DNA of 64,000 nucleotides from an uncultured Azospirillum sp. (GTDB taxonomy: Bacteria > Pseudomonadota > Alphaproteobacteria > RF32 > CAG-239): positions 62,001 to 126,000 of the forward strand of contig UQAB01000001.1 of the NCBI GenBank assembly GCA_900538765.1. Direction: 5' to 3'. The position numbers and the translations under genes were made by a program. The notes under the pieces are model-generated. The model saw only the letters and a list, made by a program, of their open reading frames with translations, made no database searches and had not been told where the DNA came from. This document shows, in pieces, positions 53,460 to 60,307 of this stretch. Position 1 is the first letter of the stretch. Every line of letters begins with the position of its first letter.

Positions 53460-53558
53460 CACTTTTAGGAGAGCAGATAGAGTAGTTTCCAGGTGCGAGA
53501 AAAATTCTAGTGTACAGAGAAGTACATGAATTTTTTGAGACACCCTCTCCTAAAAATG
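53460..53558. repeat. Class C palindromic element, copy 1
   Basis: Outer arms CACTTTTAGGAGAG and CTCTCCTAAAAATG; inner AAAAATTC with GAATTTTT; apex GTGTACAGAGAAGTACAT. Its middle (AGTTTCCAGGTG, GAGACACC) is unlike classes A and B. Confidence 0.83.
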
Positions 53559-53563
53559 TTTTC

Positions 53564-53690
53564 AAAAAAACTTGGAGTTTGAGGTTAATAGTAAGAAAAC
53601 AGAGAAAATGCGAGGGAGTGTACATAGAAGTACATGACCGAACATTTTACTCGCAGTTTCTGTACTAGTAACCCAAAATACGAGTTTTTT
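53564..53690. repeat. Class A palindromic element, copy 2 of the array
   Basis: Second A copy, offset 237 bp from the first, with about 95 percent identity by eye. Arms AAAAAACT and AGTTTTTT. Confidence 0.85.
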
Positions 53691-53822
53691 AAAATTCACT
53701 TTTAGGAGAGCAGATAGAATAGTTTCCAGGTGCAAGAAAAATTCTAGTGTACAGAGAAGTACATGAATTTTTTGAGACACCGTAAAACTGCTCTAGATGC
53801 CTCATAAAAGTGAATTTTTTTA
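53691..53822. repeat. Class C palindromic element, copy 2, at the rpsO 3' end
   Basis: Left arm AAAATTCACTTTTAGGAG pairs with right CTCATAAAAGTGAATTTT, which continues to the rpsO stop codon. The inner stem and apex match copy 1. The right half differs from copy 1 (GTAAAACTGCTCTAGATG inserted), with GAGCAG and CTGCTC also pairing. Confidence 0.82.
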
Positions 53823-54092
53823 CTTACGGAGATCCAGCTTCTTAATAATTTCCTGATATCTGTCGTTGTTCTTGGCTTTCAAATAGTCAAGAAGATGGCG
53901 ACGACGGCTGACCATTTTCATTAAGCCCAAACGGGAGTGCAAGTCTTTGTTATGAACATTGAAATGGCCGATAAGCTTATTGATTCTGGCTGTCCAAATA
54001 GCAATCTGAACTTCCGGAGAACCTGTATCATTCGGATTCAAACCATAAGTATTTACAATTTCTTTTTTTTCTTCATTCGTAATAGACGACAT
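53820..54092 (-). CDS. rpsO: 30S ribosomal protein S15
   Basis: 90 residues, normal length, with GSPEVQIAIWTARINKLIGHF and the conserved HLxxHxxD-type HNKDLHSRLGLMKMVSRRRHLLDYLK. Binds 16S helix 22 early in 30S assembly. Starts 15 bases after the truB stop. Its stop codon is the end of a palindrome arm. Confidence 0.98.
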   Translation of the reverse strand: MSSITNEEKKEIVNTYGLNPNDTGSPEVQIAIWTARINKLIGHFNVHNKDLHSRLGLMKMVSRRRHLLDYLKAKNNDRYQEIIKKLDLRK

Positions 54093-54107
54093 CTGTATTT
54101 CCTTATT

Positions 54108-55016
54108 TTAGAGATTAAACACACGAACCGGAGCAATTTTCCGTTCTTCGATTCGCACAATCGCCGCCAGTTTACCGTTATATGTTGCCACAGCGTCTTC
54201 TCCAATGTGCTTAGAAACATCATAAGCGCGCGGAGACAGCCCCTGCCCCATTTTCAGTTTGGCGGCATCTGCTTCCGAAACAGCAATAACCGTGATGTCG
54301 CACAGAAATGTTTCTAACGGAAGCAAAAACTTATTAAGGTCTTCACCGTACACCATATTTTCTAAATTTTCCAGTAAAATTTTCTGACTCAGATCAAAAT
54401 TTCCGCATTTTGTCCGCCGCAGCTCCTGCAAATATCCTAAAGTTCCGAGTTTTAAAGCAATATCTTTGCCCAAAGTACGGATATATGTCCCTTTGGAACA
54501 GCGGACTTTAAACCGCGCCTGCTGATTCGGCAACTCTTCAAGCAATTCCAGAGCATAGATTTCCACCTCGCGTTTGGGAATATCGACACAGATTCCCTTT
54601 CGTGCCAAATCATAAGCCCGCCGCCCGTTAATTTTAATCGCGGAATAAACCGGCGGCACCTGAACAATTTTCCCTAAAAAAGCCGGAATAACCGCTTCAA
54701 TCTCCGAACGCTCGGGAATTTTCTCACATTGGGCAATCACCTCTCCCTCGGAATCATCCGTATCGGTAGAAACACCCCAACGAATAATAAATTCATACTC
54801 CTTGACGCCATCTGTCACAAAAGGCAAAAGCTTTGTCGCCTCGCCGAATGCAACCGGCAAAACCCCTGTTGCAAAAGGATCCAGCGTCCCGGCATGGCCG
54901 TTTTTCCTGGCCCGGAACAAGCGTTTCGTCCGGCGCACCACATCTGTCGACCCCATTCCCCGGGATTTGTCAACCACCAGCCAACCGTTAATCTCTTCAC
55001 CTTTGTTATGTTTCAT
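54108..55016 (-). CDS. truB: tRNA pseudouridine(55) synthase TruB
   Basis: 302 residues from ATG 55016 (GGGG about 7 bases upstream). Modifies U55 of the T-loop. Catalytic Asp lies in GHAGTLDPFATGVLPV (near 42); other family marks are GWLVVDKSRGMGSTDVVR and KCSKGTYIRTLGKDIA. Upstream the expected rbfA is displaced by an ORFan. Cotranscribed with rpsO. Confidence 0.96.
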   Translation of the reverse strand: MKHNKGEEINGWLVVDKSRGMGSTDVVRRTKRLFRARKNGHAGTLDPFATGVLPVAFGEATKLLPFVTDGVKEYEFIIRWGVSTDTDDSEGEVIAQCEKIPERSEIEAVIPAFLGKIVQVPPVYSAIKINGRRAYDLARKGICVDIPKREVEIYALELLEELPNQQARFKVRCSKGTYIRTLGKDIALKLGTLGYLQELRRTKCGNFDLSQKILLENLENMVYGEDLNKFLLPLETFLCDITVIAVSEADAAKLKMGQGLSPRAYDVSKHIGEDAVATYNGKLAAIVRIEERKIAPVRVFNL

Positions 55017-55080
55017 CAACCTTCCCCGTTCATAATTTTACATCTTTTTAACCGATAAGCGCCCGTCTGTCAATGGATAC

Positions 55081-55110
55081 AAAAAAACCTGAATCCGTTA
55101 AGGGATTCAG
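55081..55110 (-). terminator. Terminator of the 55118 ORFan
   Basis: CCTGAATCC, loop CTTAAC, GGATTCAGG, then six T's on the minus strand. Confidence 0.9.
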
Positions 55111-55117
55111 GCCATAA

Positions 55118-55873
55118 TTAATACAGCAACGACTTTGAATAATAAAAAACAAATCTTTCGCGCACAACAACCCAAAAGTCATAGCACAAATCCGCCACAC
55201 TCCTGGGAGCGCAAAACCTGTCCGCCGCCAAACGGTTTCCAAAACAGCTGTTTCGTATTTTGAAAAAACGTTCCGAACGCCGAACCAAACTGGGATAACG
55301 CAAATCCACCCGCATAAAAATACATTTATACATCAAATATCTGAGAACAAACACCTCCGTTTTGTTTTCGACCAGCAGCAAATCGCTTTTGATTGGAAAC
55401 AGCAAAGAAGCGTCAAACATACCCTGTTCCCAAACATCATAGGCATTTTCTCCTGTCCTCTTGGCAATAATCTGTTTGGAATTTTTAGCATTGCAAAACA
55501 CGCTTTCATAAATTACCTGACAAAAACACCCGCTCCCGTCAAAAAAAGACGTGATATTTGCACCATAAAAATAACAGCCAAAACTTTGCCCCAAACAAAT
55601 AACTTTTCCTTGCTGCAGCGTATACCAAACATTCTCTTTCTCAAAGAATATCATTTCCCGATAAAAATAAGCATTGGCAACCTCATCTGCAACAAGCATC
55701 ATCGCCGCCGCATTGACAATCAACAGCGTTTCGGCATCATCAGAAATCAATATCAACAACTCTCCCTGCCGCTCGGCACGCCCGTTTTGACAATCAATGA
55801 CAACATTGCCGTCTGATTTTTTTACAATTTGTAATCTCGCATTGCCGTTTTTAAAAACTTTTTTATTTCTCAT
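55118..55873 (-). CDS. Hypothetical protein inserted between rbfA and truB
   Basis: 251 residues from ATG 55873. No signal peptide; alternating short hydrophobic strands (GNVVIDCQNG, GELLILISDDAETLLIV, NVWYTLQQGKVICLG) suggest a beta-rich fold, with a more helical basic C-terminus. Several Cys residues. No family recognised. Leader ATTATTAT without Shine-Dalgarno. It breaks the normal rbfA-truB adjacency. Confidence 0.7.
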   Translation of the reverse strand: MRNKKVFKNGNARLQIVKKSDGNVVIDCQNGRAERQGELLILISDDAETLLIVNAAAMMLVADEVANAYFYREMIFFEKENVWYTLQQGKVICLGQSFGCYFYGANITSFFDGSGCFCQVIYESVFCNAKNSKQIIAKRTGENAYDVWEQGMFDASLLFPIKSDLLLVENKTEVFVLRYLMYKCIFMRVDLRYPSLVRRSERFFKIRNSCFGNRLAADRFCAPRSVADLCYDFWVVVRERFVFYYSKSLLY

Positions 55874-56011
55874 AAAAATATAACAATAATAATTAAACAT
55901 ATAAATAAACAAACTTCGGCAACATAATCCCGCTTTAAATGAAAATCAACTTTTTTTTACATTTTTTTCTTTTTCTCCTAACCGCTGCTTTCATGCAACG
56001 TCTTTTGCAAT

Positions 56012-56034
56012 AAAAAAACCGCCCGAAGGCGGCA
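56012..56034 (-). terminator. rbfA terminator
   Basis: On the minus strand GCCGCC, TTCG, GGCGGT, then seven T's. Confidence 0.9.
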
Positions 56035-56039
56035 GTCTA

Positions 56040-56423
56040 TTAATCCTTATTATCTAAATCCTGTCTGACTTTGGGATTTCTCAGCAATTTCTCAATCTTG
56101 TCAACTTCTTCAAATGTTTTATCAATACGGAAATTTAGCTCCGGTACATATCTCAAATCGGTTTTGGAAATAATCACCTTGCGCAAATAATTGGCAGCCA
56201 ACTGTAAACCGCCGATAACTTCCTGCTCCTTGCTTTTGTCAGAAGTAATGACATAAACTGTTGCATATTTCAAATCAGGAGAAACGCGCGCTTCCATAAT
56301 CGTCACCAGCGTATTAACCCCTTGCAAATTACGAATTTCATCCCGTTCAACCTGATTGGCAATAATCTTCTTAATTTCCTGTCCAACTCTCAGCTGACGT
56401 TGCGACGGCTCTTTCTCTGCCAT
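56040..56423 (-). CDS. rbfA: Ribosome-binding factor A
   Basis: 127 residues; KH-fold factor for 16S 5'-end maturation. Shows RQLRVGQEIKKIIANQ, the MEARVSPDLKYATVYV strand and the RYVPELNFRIDKTFEEVDKIE end. Length as expected. AAGGAG upstream. It is followed by its own terminator instead of truB, and infB is not found upstream in the window. Confidence 0.95.
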   Translation of the reverse strand: MAEKEPSQRQLRVGQEIKKIIANQVERDEIRNLQGVNTLVTIMEARVSPDLKYATVYVITSDKSKEQEVIGGLQLAANYLRKVIISKTDLRYVPELNFRIDKTFEEVDKIEKLLRNPKVRQDLDNKD

Positions 56424-56529
56424 AAAACTTCTCCTTAATCACGTTAACACGGCTATATATAAAGCTAAAAACAATGATAATCAAGAAAAAACAAAAGGAC
56501 AGGATAAAATCCCGCCCTTTTTAACCAAC

Positions 56530-57153
56530 TCAGAACAAGCCCGGCGCACTGTAAACTTCCAAACTTCCGTTTTTCCACGCCAATCTTGCCTTTTGACATC
56601 TTTTCCCGGCAAAGACAGTGTCTTGAACAAATTCGGTTTTTATTTTCCCCGAACACAGACCTGTTTCCTCCCAGGAATAAGCAACACCCCTTCCGGCTCG
56701 CACGCCTCTTCCCGGAACACAATGCAAACCATAAGTATTATCATGCGGTTCCAGGTAAGTCAGAACAATTCCGTCTTTCTGTTGCAAAGCAAAAACCCAG
56801 AAATCAGGACAGTCAATAATTCTGCTACCCAAACTTTTTACTTCTCCGGGCTTCTGTTCGTCAGGTTCAATGGTAAAAAACGTTTTTCCTTCTGAAAACA
56901 AAGGCTTTTGCCCCACAAAACCATAAAAACAAAATATGCCCTCAGACGGCCGATAAGAAGAAAGTTCATTTTTATCGCTGCTGAGCCAAAACAAACCGCC
57001 TTCTTCAAAATACAACAGATTTCCCCGCGTTTCAAAACGCTTGTCCGTTGAAATGACAACATCATACAATCCGCTTGCGGAGTTAAACTTTCTTAGCCAC
57101 ACTTTTTTACCATACCGGCACAAATCATAAGTTTTAATTTCTCTGACATCCAT
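56530..57153 (-). CDS. Hypothetical beta-rich cytosolic protein
   Basis: About 207 residues; ATG 57153 is preferred over 57159 because the AATTATG-like leader end fits. Repeated aromatic strand pairs (VWLRKFNSASGLYDVVIST, LLYFEEGGLFWLSSDKN, FCFYGFVGQKPLFSEGKTFFTI) suggest a small beta-propeller or WG-like fold. No family recognised. Follows the 57185 gene by about 25 bases, so probably cotranscribed, yet has its own ATTATTAA box. Confidence 0.7.
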   Translation of the reverse strand: MDVREIKTYDLCRYGKKVWLRKFNSASGLYDVVISTDKRFETRGNLLYFEEGGLFWLSSDKNELSSYRPSEGIFCFYGFVGQKPLFSEGKTFFTIEPDEQKPGEVKSLGSRIIDCPDFWVFALQQKDGIVLTYLEPHDNTYGLHCVPGRGVRAGRGVAYSWEETGLCSGKIKTEFVQDTVFAGKRCQKARLAWKNGSLEVYSAPGLF

Positions 57154-57184
57154 AATCATAAAAATTTAATAATAAAGAAGTATT

Positions 57185-57709
57185 TCAAAAGTTCGTTAAT
57201 ATCGGACGGATAAAGGCTTCATCCGCGGAAAAGGCATCATCTTCTTTAGCCAAATTCCAATAATATAAAAACGCCCCCAATCCCTTTCGGGAAGTCCAAT
57301 AGTATCTAAGAACTTTCAGCGGCTGCCCGCCGATTTCCCTCATTGCGGCATTAATACCCCCAAAATGCGCATTAATGCACTTCCAAATATCCTTGTCTGC
57401 CAAAATATCGTTTCGACCACAAAACGAATGCTGATTACAATATCCTTTAACACAATTCCGATTAACTTTGCATTCAGAATCCGCCAATGCAATTATATAA
57501 CAGCAAAAGGCGATTCCGACTGGTGTTCGGCCGGACATATCTTCTTTGTAAGGACTAATCAAACCATCAGAATAAACAACACGGAAAGCATATTTTTCTT
57601 TTCTTCGGACATAACGCCAAAAACGGGAAAAAATCCCATGTTGATAAAAAACTGTAAAAACATTGTCATCATCACGACATAAACAAGGAGAGTCTTTTTC
57701 TGTTTTCAT
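57185..57709 (-). CDS. Hypothetical protein with DUF1566-like C-terminus
   Basis: 174 residues. A Cys-containing first half with GIAFCCYIIALADSECKVNRNC, then DIWKCINAHFGGINAAMREIGGQPLK, YYWTS, and the end EAFIRPIL. The run from an indexed residue block to YWTS and FxRP recalls Lcl/DUF1566-type domains. The same ending occurs in the gene at 58054. Function unknown. Own promoter TTGACT/TAGGGT. Confidence 0.7.
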   Translation of the reverse strand: MKTEKDSPCLCRDDDNVFTVFYQHGIFSRFWRYVRRKEKYAFRVVYSDGLISPYKEDMSGRTPVGIAFCCYIIALADSECKVNRNCVKGYCNQHSFCGRNDILADKDIWKCINAHFGGINAAMREIGGQPLKVLRYYWTSRKGLGAFLYYWNLAKEDDAFSADEAFIRPILTNF

Positions 57710-57752
57710 AATTATATTTTTTTATTAAGTTAATAATATTTTTTCAACCCAA

Positions 57753-57780
57753 ACCCTACCACAGGCTAGACAAAAGTCAA
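57753..57780 (-). promoter_or_regulatory. Promoter of the 57185 ORFan
   Basis: TTGACT (57780-57775) and TAGGGT (57758-57753), 16 bp apart; the spacer begins TTTGTCTA as in the 58497 promoter. Confidence 0.6.
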
Positions 57781-57781
57781 C

Positions 57782-57814
57782 AAAAAAAGCTCCGAGTTTT
57801 AGCTCGGAGCTTTT
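57782..57814 (-). terminator. Terminator of the 57819 small gene
   Basis: AGCTCCGAG pairs with CTCGGAGCT; T tract on the minus strand, A's opposite, so it may serve both directions. Confidence 0.9.
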
Positions 57815-57818
57815 GTTA

Positions 57819-57947
57819 TTAATCAGAAACTTCCGTCTTTTTCTTTTTTGCTTCTTCCTCAGCACAAAACTGCACCAAATCATCAACTAAAAATCCAGCT
57901 GTTTCTAAACTGTCTTTAATACTTTGCAAAAATTCCTCTCTTTTCAT
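57819..57947 (-). CDS. Small 42-residue protein
   Basis: Encodes about 42 residues: helical MKREEFLQSIKDSLETAGFL, a DDLVQF segment and a charged tail EEEAKKKKTEVSD. Supported as a gene because it has the common ORFan leader (TATTATTAAT box, AATTATG start), a promoter and a terminator directly after the stop. No known family. Confidence 0.62.
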   Translation of the reverse strand: MKREEFLQSIKDSLETAGFLVDDLVQFCAEEEAKKKKTEVSD

Positions 57948-57985
57948 AATTATATATTTTAAAAATTAATAATACTTTTTCTCTC

Positions 57986-58013
57986 TCATTACTGCAATCT
58001 AAACAAAAGCCAA
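57986..58013 (-). promoter_or_regulatory. Promoter of the small 57819 gene
   Basis: TTGGCT (58013-58008) and TAATGA (57991-57986), 16 bp apart; weaker match to the shared pattern. Confidence 0.5.
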
Positions 58014-58016
58014 CAA

Positions 58017-58048
58017 GAAAGGTTTCAAATTAAAATTCGAAACCTTTA
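58017..58048 (-). terminator. Terminator of the 58054 ORFan
   Basis: AAAGGTTTCGAATT pairs with AATTTGAAACCTTT with one mismatch; short T tract after. Confidence 0.75.
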
Positions 58049-58053
58049 AAATT

Positions 58054-58497
58054 TCATGAAAGACTGTTCATGCGCCGCACCGGTCGGATAAAATTCGTTT
58101 CCCGGTTCAGGTGGCCGTTTTCGGCAGAATCCGGATAAACAAAAACCAACTCGTCAGGATTGTTCATCCATACTGTATCCGTCCACACCGCACCGCGTCC
58201 GATACGGTCACCGCCAAGACTGACAATAAATTGGCAAAGCTCCTCAAACACCGGATGAATTGAAAGCCAAAACTCTTTAATTCCCAAATGACAGGGCTTG
58301 CCGTCAATCTTAACCGTCTTTACAATCTCCTTAGCTTCCGCAGGGGTATGCCACTTGCGGTCTTCTTTCAAAGAAATGGCATAACCGTTATAAATCACGG
58401 CTTCAACCTTTTTGTCCGGCAGCAAATCATGAGAAATTTCACCGCCAAGATACAAAATTGCAAACTTCTCGTTCTTTTGAAATTCTTTCTTTTCCAT
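58054..58497 (-). CDS. Hypothetical protein related to the 57185 gene
   Basis: 147 residues, soluble. Contains VEAVIYNGYAISLKEDRKWHTPAEAKEIV, a GG turn, AVWTDTVW and the close NFIRPVRR. The succession of these blocks parallels the 57185 gene (GYxIxL, GG, W-T, FIRP), so the two may be diverged paralogues of a DUF1566-like family. Own promoter TTGACT/TATAGT, A/T leader, own terminator. Confidence 0.7.
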   Translation of the reverse strand: MEKKEFQKNEKFAILYLGGEISHDLLPDKKVEAVIYNGYAISLKEDRKWHTPAEAKEIVKTVKIDGKPCHLGIKEFWLSIHPVFEELCQFIVSLGGDRIGRGAVWTDTVWMNNPDELVFVYPDSAENGHLNRETNFIRPVRRMNSLS

Positions 58498-58541
58498 AAT
58501 AATTGTGTATTTAGTAGTTATAAAAATATTTTAACATCGCT

Positions 58542-58569
58542 ACTATACTACATTTTAGACAAAAGTCAA
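58542..58569 (-). promoter_or_regulatory. Promoter of the 58054 ORFan
   Basis: TTGACT (58569-58564) and TATAGT (58547-58542), 16 bp apart; spacer starts TTTGTCTA, forming GAC-TTTT-GTC. Confidence 0.72.
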
Positions 58570-58582
58570 CAAAATATAAAAT

Positions 58583-58613
58583 AAAAAAAGCGGCGTGCTT
58601 TTAACACCCCGCT
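58583..58613 (-). terminator. Terminator of the rpsF-rpsR-rplI operon
   Basis: On the minus strand AGCGG.GTG pairs with CAC.CCGCT (single mismatch), then seven T's. Confidence 0.87.
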
Positions 58614-58636
58614 CAAAACCATTTTGATAAATCAAA

Positions 58637-59122
58637 TTAGTTGTTTTCAAACGCTTTCGCCTGTTTTTTGGCATCATCGTCTGTTCTGGCAACGTTAACC
58701 AAAATTGTCTGGGTAACTTCCGGATGAAGATTCAATTTAACTTCATACACGCCCAAATCTTTAATCGGTCTTTCCAGAAAAACGCAGCGGCGTTCAATAT
58801 CAAAACCGGACTCTTTAATTGCAGCGGCAATATCGCGAATGGTAACAGAACCATACAACTGACCTGTTTCGGCAGCCTGACGGATAAGAATTGCGCTGTA
58901 ACCTTTCAGAGCTTCAGCCTTCTTACCGGCTTCTTCAAGCAAAGCCTTGTTGTGAGCTTCTAACTCTGCTTTTTTGTTTTCGTAAAAAGCAACATTGGCT
59001 TCAGTAGCGCGAAGAGCCTTTTTGCTCGGCAAAAGATAGTTGCGGGCATAACCGTTCTTGACATTAACTTTGTCACCCATTTTACCTAATTTATCAACAT
59101 GTTCCAGAAGAATAATTTCCAT
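58637..59122 (-). CDS. rplI: 50S ribosomal protein L9
   Basis: 161 residues with the N-domain signature KLGKMGDKVNVKNGYARNYLLP, the long connecting helix (about 40-75) and the C-domain (SVTIRDIAAAIKESGFDIERR). Last gene of the rpsF-rpsR-rplI operon. GGAGAG upstream. Confidence 0.98.
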   Translation of the reverse strand: MEIILLEHVDKLGKMGDKVNVKNGYARNYLLPSKKALRATEANVAFYENKKAELEAHNKALLEEAGKKAEALKGYSAILIRQAAETGQLYGSVTIRDIAAAIKESGFDIERRCVFLERPIKDLGVYEVKLNLHPEVTQTILVNVARTDDDAKKQAKAFENN

Positions 59123-59137
59123 AGTTTCTCTCCTTCC

Positions 59138-59365
59138 TTAATCAGCCACGAACGGCAGCAAGCCGATGTAGCGGGCACGTTTAATAGCGCGGGCCAGTTC
59201 TCTCTGCTTTTTAACAGAAACAGCTGTGATGCGGCTCGGAATGATTTTTCCTTTTTCAGAAATGTATCTTGAAAGGAGTTTAACGTCTTTGTAGTCAATT
59301 TTCAAAGCGTCTTCGCCGGAAAACGGACAAGCTTTTTTTCTTCTAAAGAATACTTGTTTAGCCAT
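59138..59365 (-). CDS. rpsR: 30S ribosomal protein S18
   Basis: 75 residues: CPFSGEDALKIDYKDVKLLSRYISEKGKIIPSRIT and the basic KQRELARAIKRARYIGLLPF end. Forms a heterodimer with S6. 11 bases after rpsF. Confidence 0.98.
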   Translation of the reverse strand: MAKQVFFRRKKACPFSGEDALKIDYKDVKLLSRYISEKGKIIPSRITAVSVKKQRELARAIKRARYIGLLPFVAD

Positions 59366-59376
59366 TATACAATCTC

Positions 59377-59706
59377 CTATTCTTCGCTGGCGTCTTTTTC
59401 GCTTGATGAAACTTCGCTGAATTCATCAACTTTAACTGTCATGTAACGAATGATGTCTTCGTTAAAGCGCATAACGCGTTCAAATTCCGCAATAGCGTTA
59501 GCCGGAGCGGTAATGTTCATCAGAACATAATGGCCTTTACGGTTTTTCTTAATGCGATAAGCCAGGTTTTTCAAACCCCAGTTATCAACTCTGACGACTT
59601 CGCCACCTTCTTTCTTAACGACATTGCTCAAATCTTCAACAATGCTGTTAACCTGAGAAGCGCCCAAGTCCTGACGTGCAATCAGCACGCTTTCATAATT
59701 AGTCAT
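59377..59706 (-). CDS. rpsF: 30S ribosomal protein S6
   Basis: 109 residues with YESVLIARQDLGASQVN at the N-terminus, NWGLKNLAYRIKKNRKGHYVLM and an acidic Ser/Glu tail. AAGGAG before ATG. First gene of the operon, with a 110-base structured leader and a strong promoter. Confidence 0.98.
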   Translation of the reverse strand: MTNYESVLIARQDLGASQVNSIVEDLSNVVKKEGGEVVRVDNWGLKNLAYRIKKNRKGHYVLMNITAPANAIAEFERVMRFNEDIIRYMTVKVDEFSEVSSSEKDASEE

Positions 59707-59719
59707 TTATAAATTCTCC

Positions 59720-59775
59720 TTATGGATTCTCAACAAATGCCGCCTGCAATCGATATAAGGAATCGAAACAGCCGG
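59720..59775 (-). promoter_or_regulatory. Structured rpsF leader, candidate ribosomal-protein-responsive RNA
   Basis: On the minus strand GCCG, CTG and CGAT pair with ATCG, CAG and CGGC, forming one hairpin with two bulged regions, close to the rpsF start. S6:S18-responsive leaders occur at this site in many bacteria; the consensus match has not been checked. Confidence 0.45.
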
Positions 59776-59821
59776 CGTGTTCTTTTGTATAGCCCGAACA
59801 TTTCGAGCAAGGAACGGCTGC

Positions 59822-59849
59822 AATATACACCAAACTCGTTAATTTGCAA
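59822..59849 (-). promoter_or_regulatory. rpsF operon promoter
   Basis: TTGCAA (59849-59844) and TATATT (59827-59822), 16 bp apart, followed by a leader of about 110 bases. Confidence 0.7.
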
Positions 59850-59959
59850 GCATTTTTTCATTTTACGGCAAATTTAGCCAAAATCAGCCGCCATATTTAT
59901 ATTATATTAAGGTTTTGCCTTTATATTTAAACAAAATAAACTTAACACCTGGGGCGCAA

Positions 59960-60301
59960 ATGCTGAATTTTAAACCAATATTGATATTCTGTCTGGTTCT
60001 GGCGGTCGGTTCCTGCGGCTGGTTTCACCACAGCGGCAAAACCATACACCACATCCCGGCACCGGCAGGATATGCCAACGAAATACAAAAAATAAGCCTG
60101 CTTGACCCCTATACCCGCAATATTGTCCATTGTTACGATTCATCTTCCGGCGGCTCGGAAAACTGCGCCAGAAAATACAAACGAAAAAACTTTGTCCGTT
60201 TCCGCGACATCCCGTATAAAACGGCAAACTACGATTTTCTGACCAGAGAAACTTATCCGACCCGCCGCTGGAGAGAACACGAACGCACGCCCCGGTGGTA
60301 A
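59960..60301 (+). CDS. Small putative lipoprotein
   Basis: 113 residues from ATG 59960. Signal peptide with LVLAVGSC lipobox. The mature part is Arg/Tyr-rich, with HHSGKTIHHIPAP, a Cys pair (VHCYDSSSGGSENC) and a basic end. No family recognised. Ends 6 bases before comM, so likely cotranscribed. The frame upstream to 59915 has no ribosome site. Confidence 0.68.
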   Translation: MLNFKPILIFCLVLAVGSCGWFHHSGKTIHHIPAPAGYANEIQKISLLDPYTRNIVHCYDSSSGGSENCARKYKRKNFVRFRDIPYKTANYDFLTRETYPTRRWREHERTPRW

Positions 60302-60307
60302 TCTGCA

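Noticed and set aside
53205..53780. Two minus-strand reading frames of 112 and 72 codons with nearly identical products in the rpsO-pnp spacer
   Set aside because: They are the palindromic elements read in frame. Similar peptides arise wherever class A and C copies occur; there is no ribosome site and the stops fall in the repeats.
53327..53822. CRISPR array
   Set aside because: The repeats are 100-130 bp palindromes in alternating classes, with no short regular spacers and no cas genes.
57185..58497. Phage remnant
   Set aside because: Small ORFans have individual promoters and terminators and none resembles a phage structural or lysis gene.
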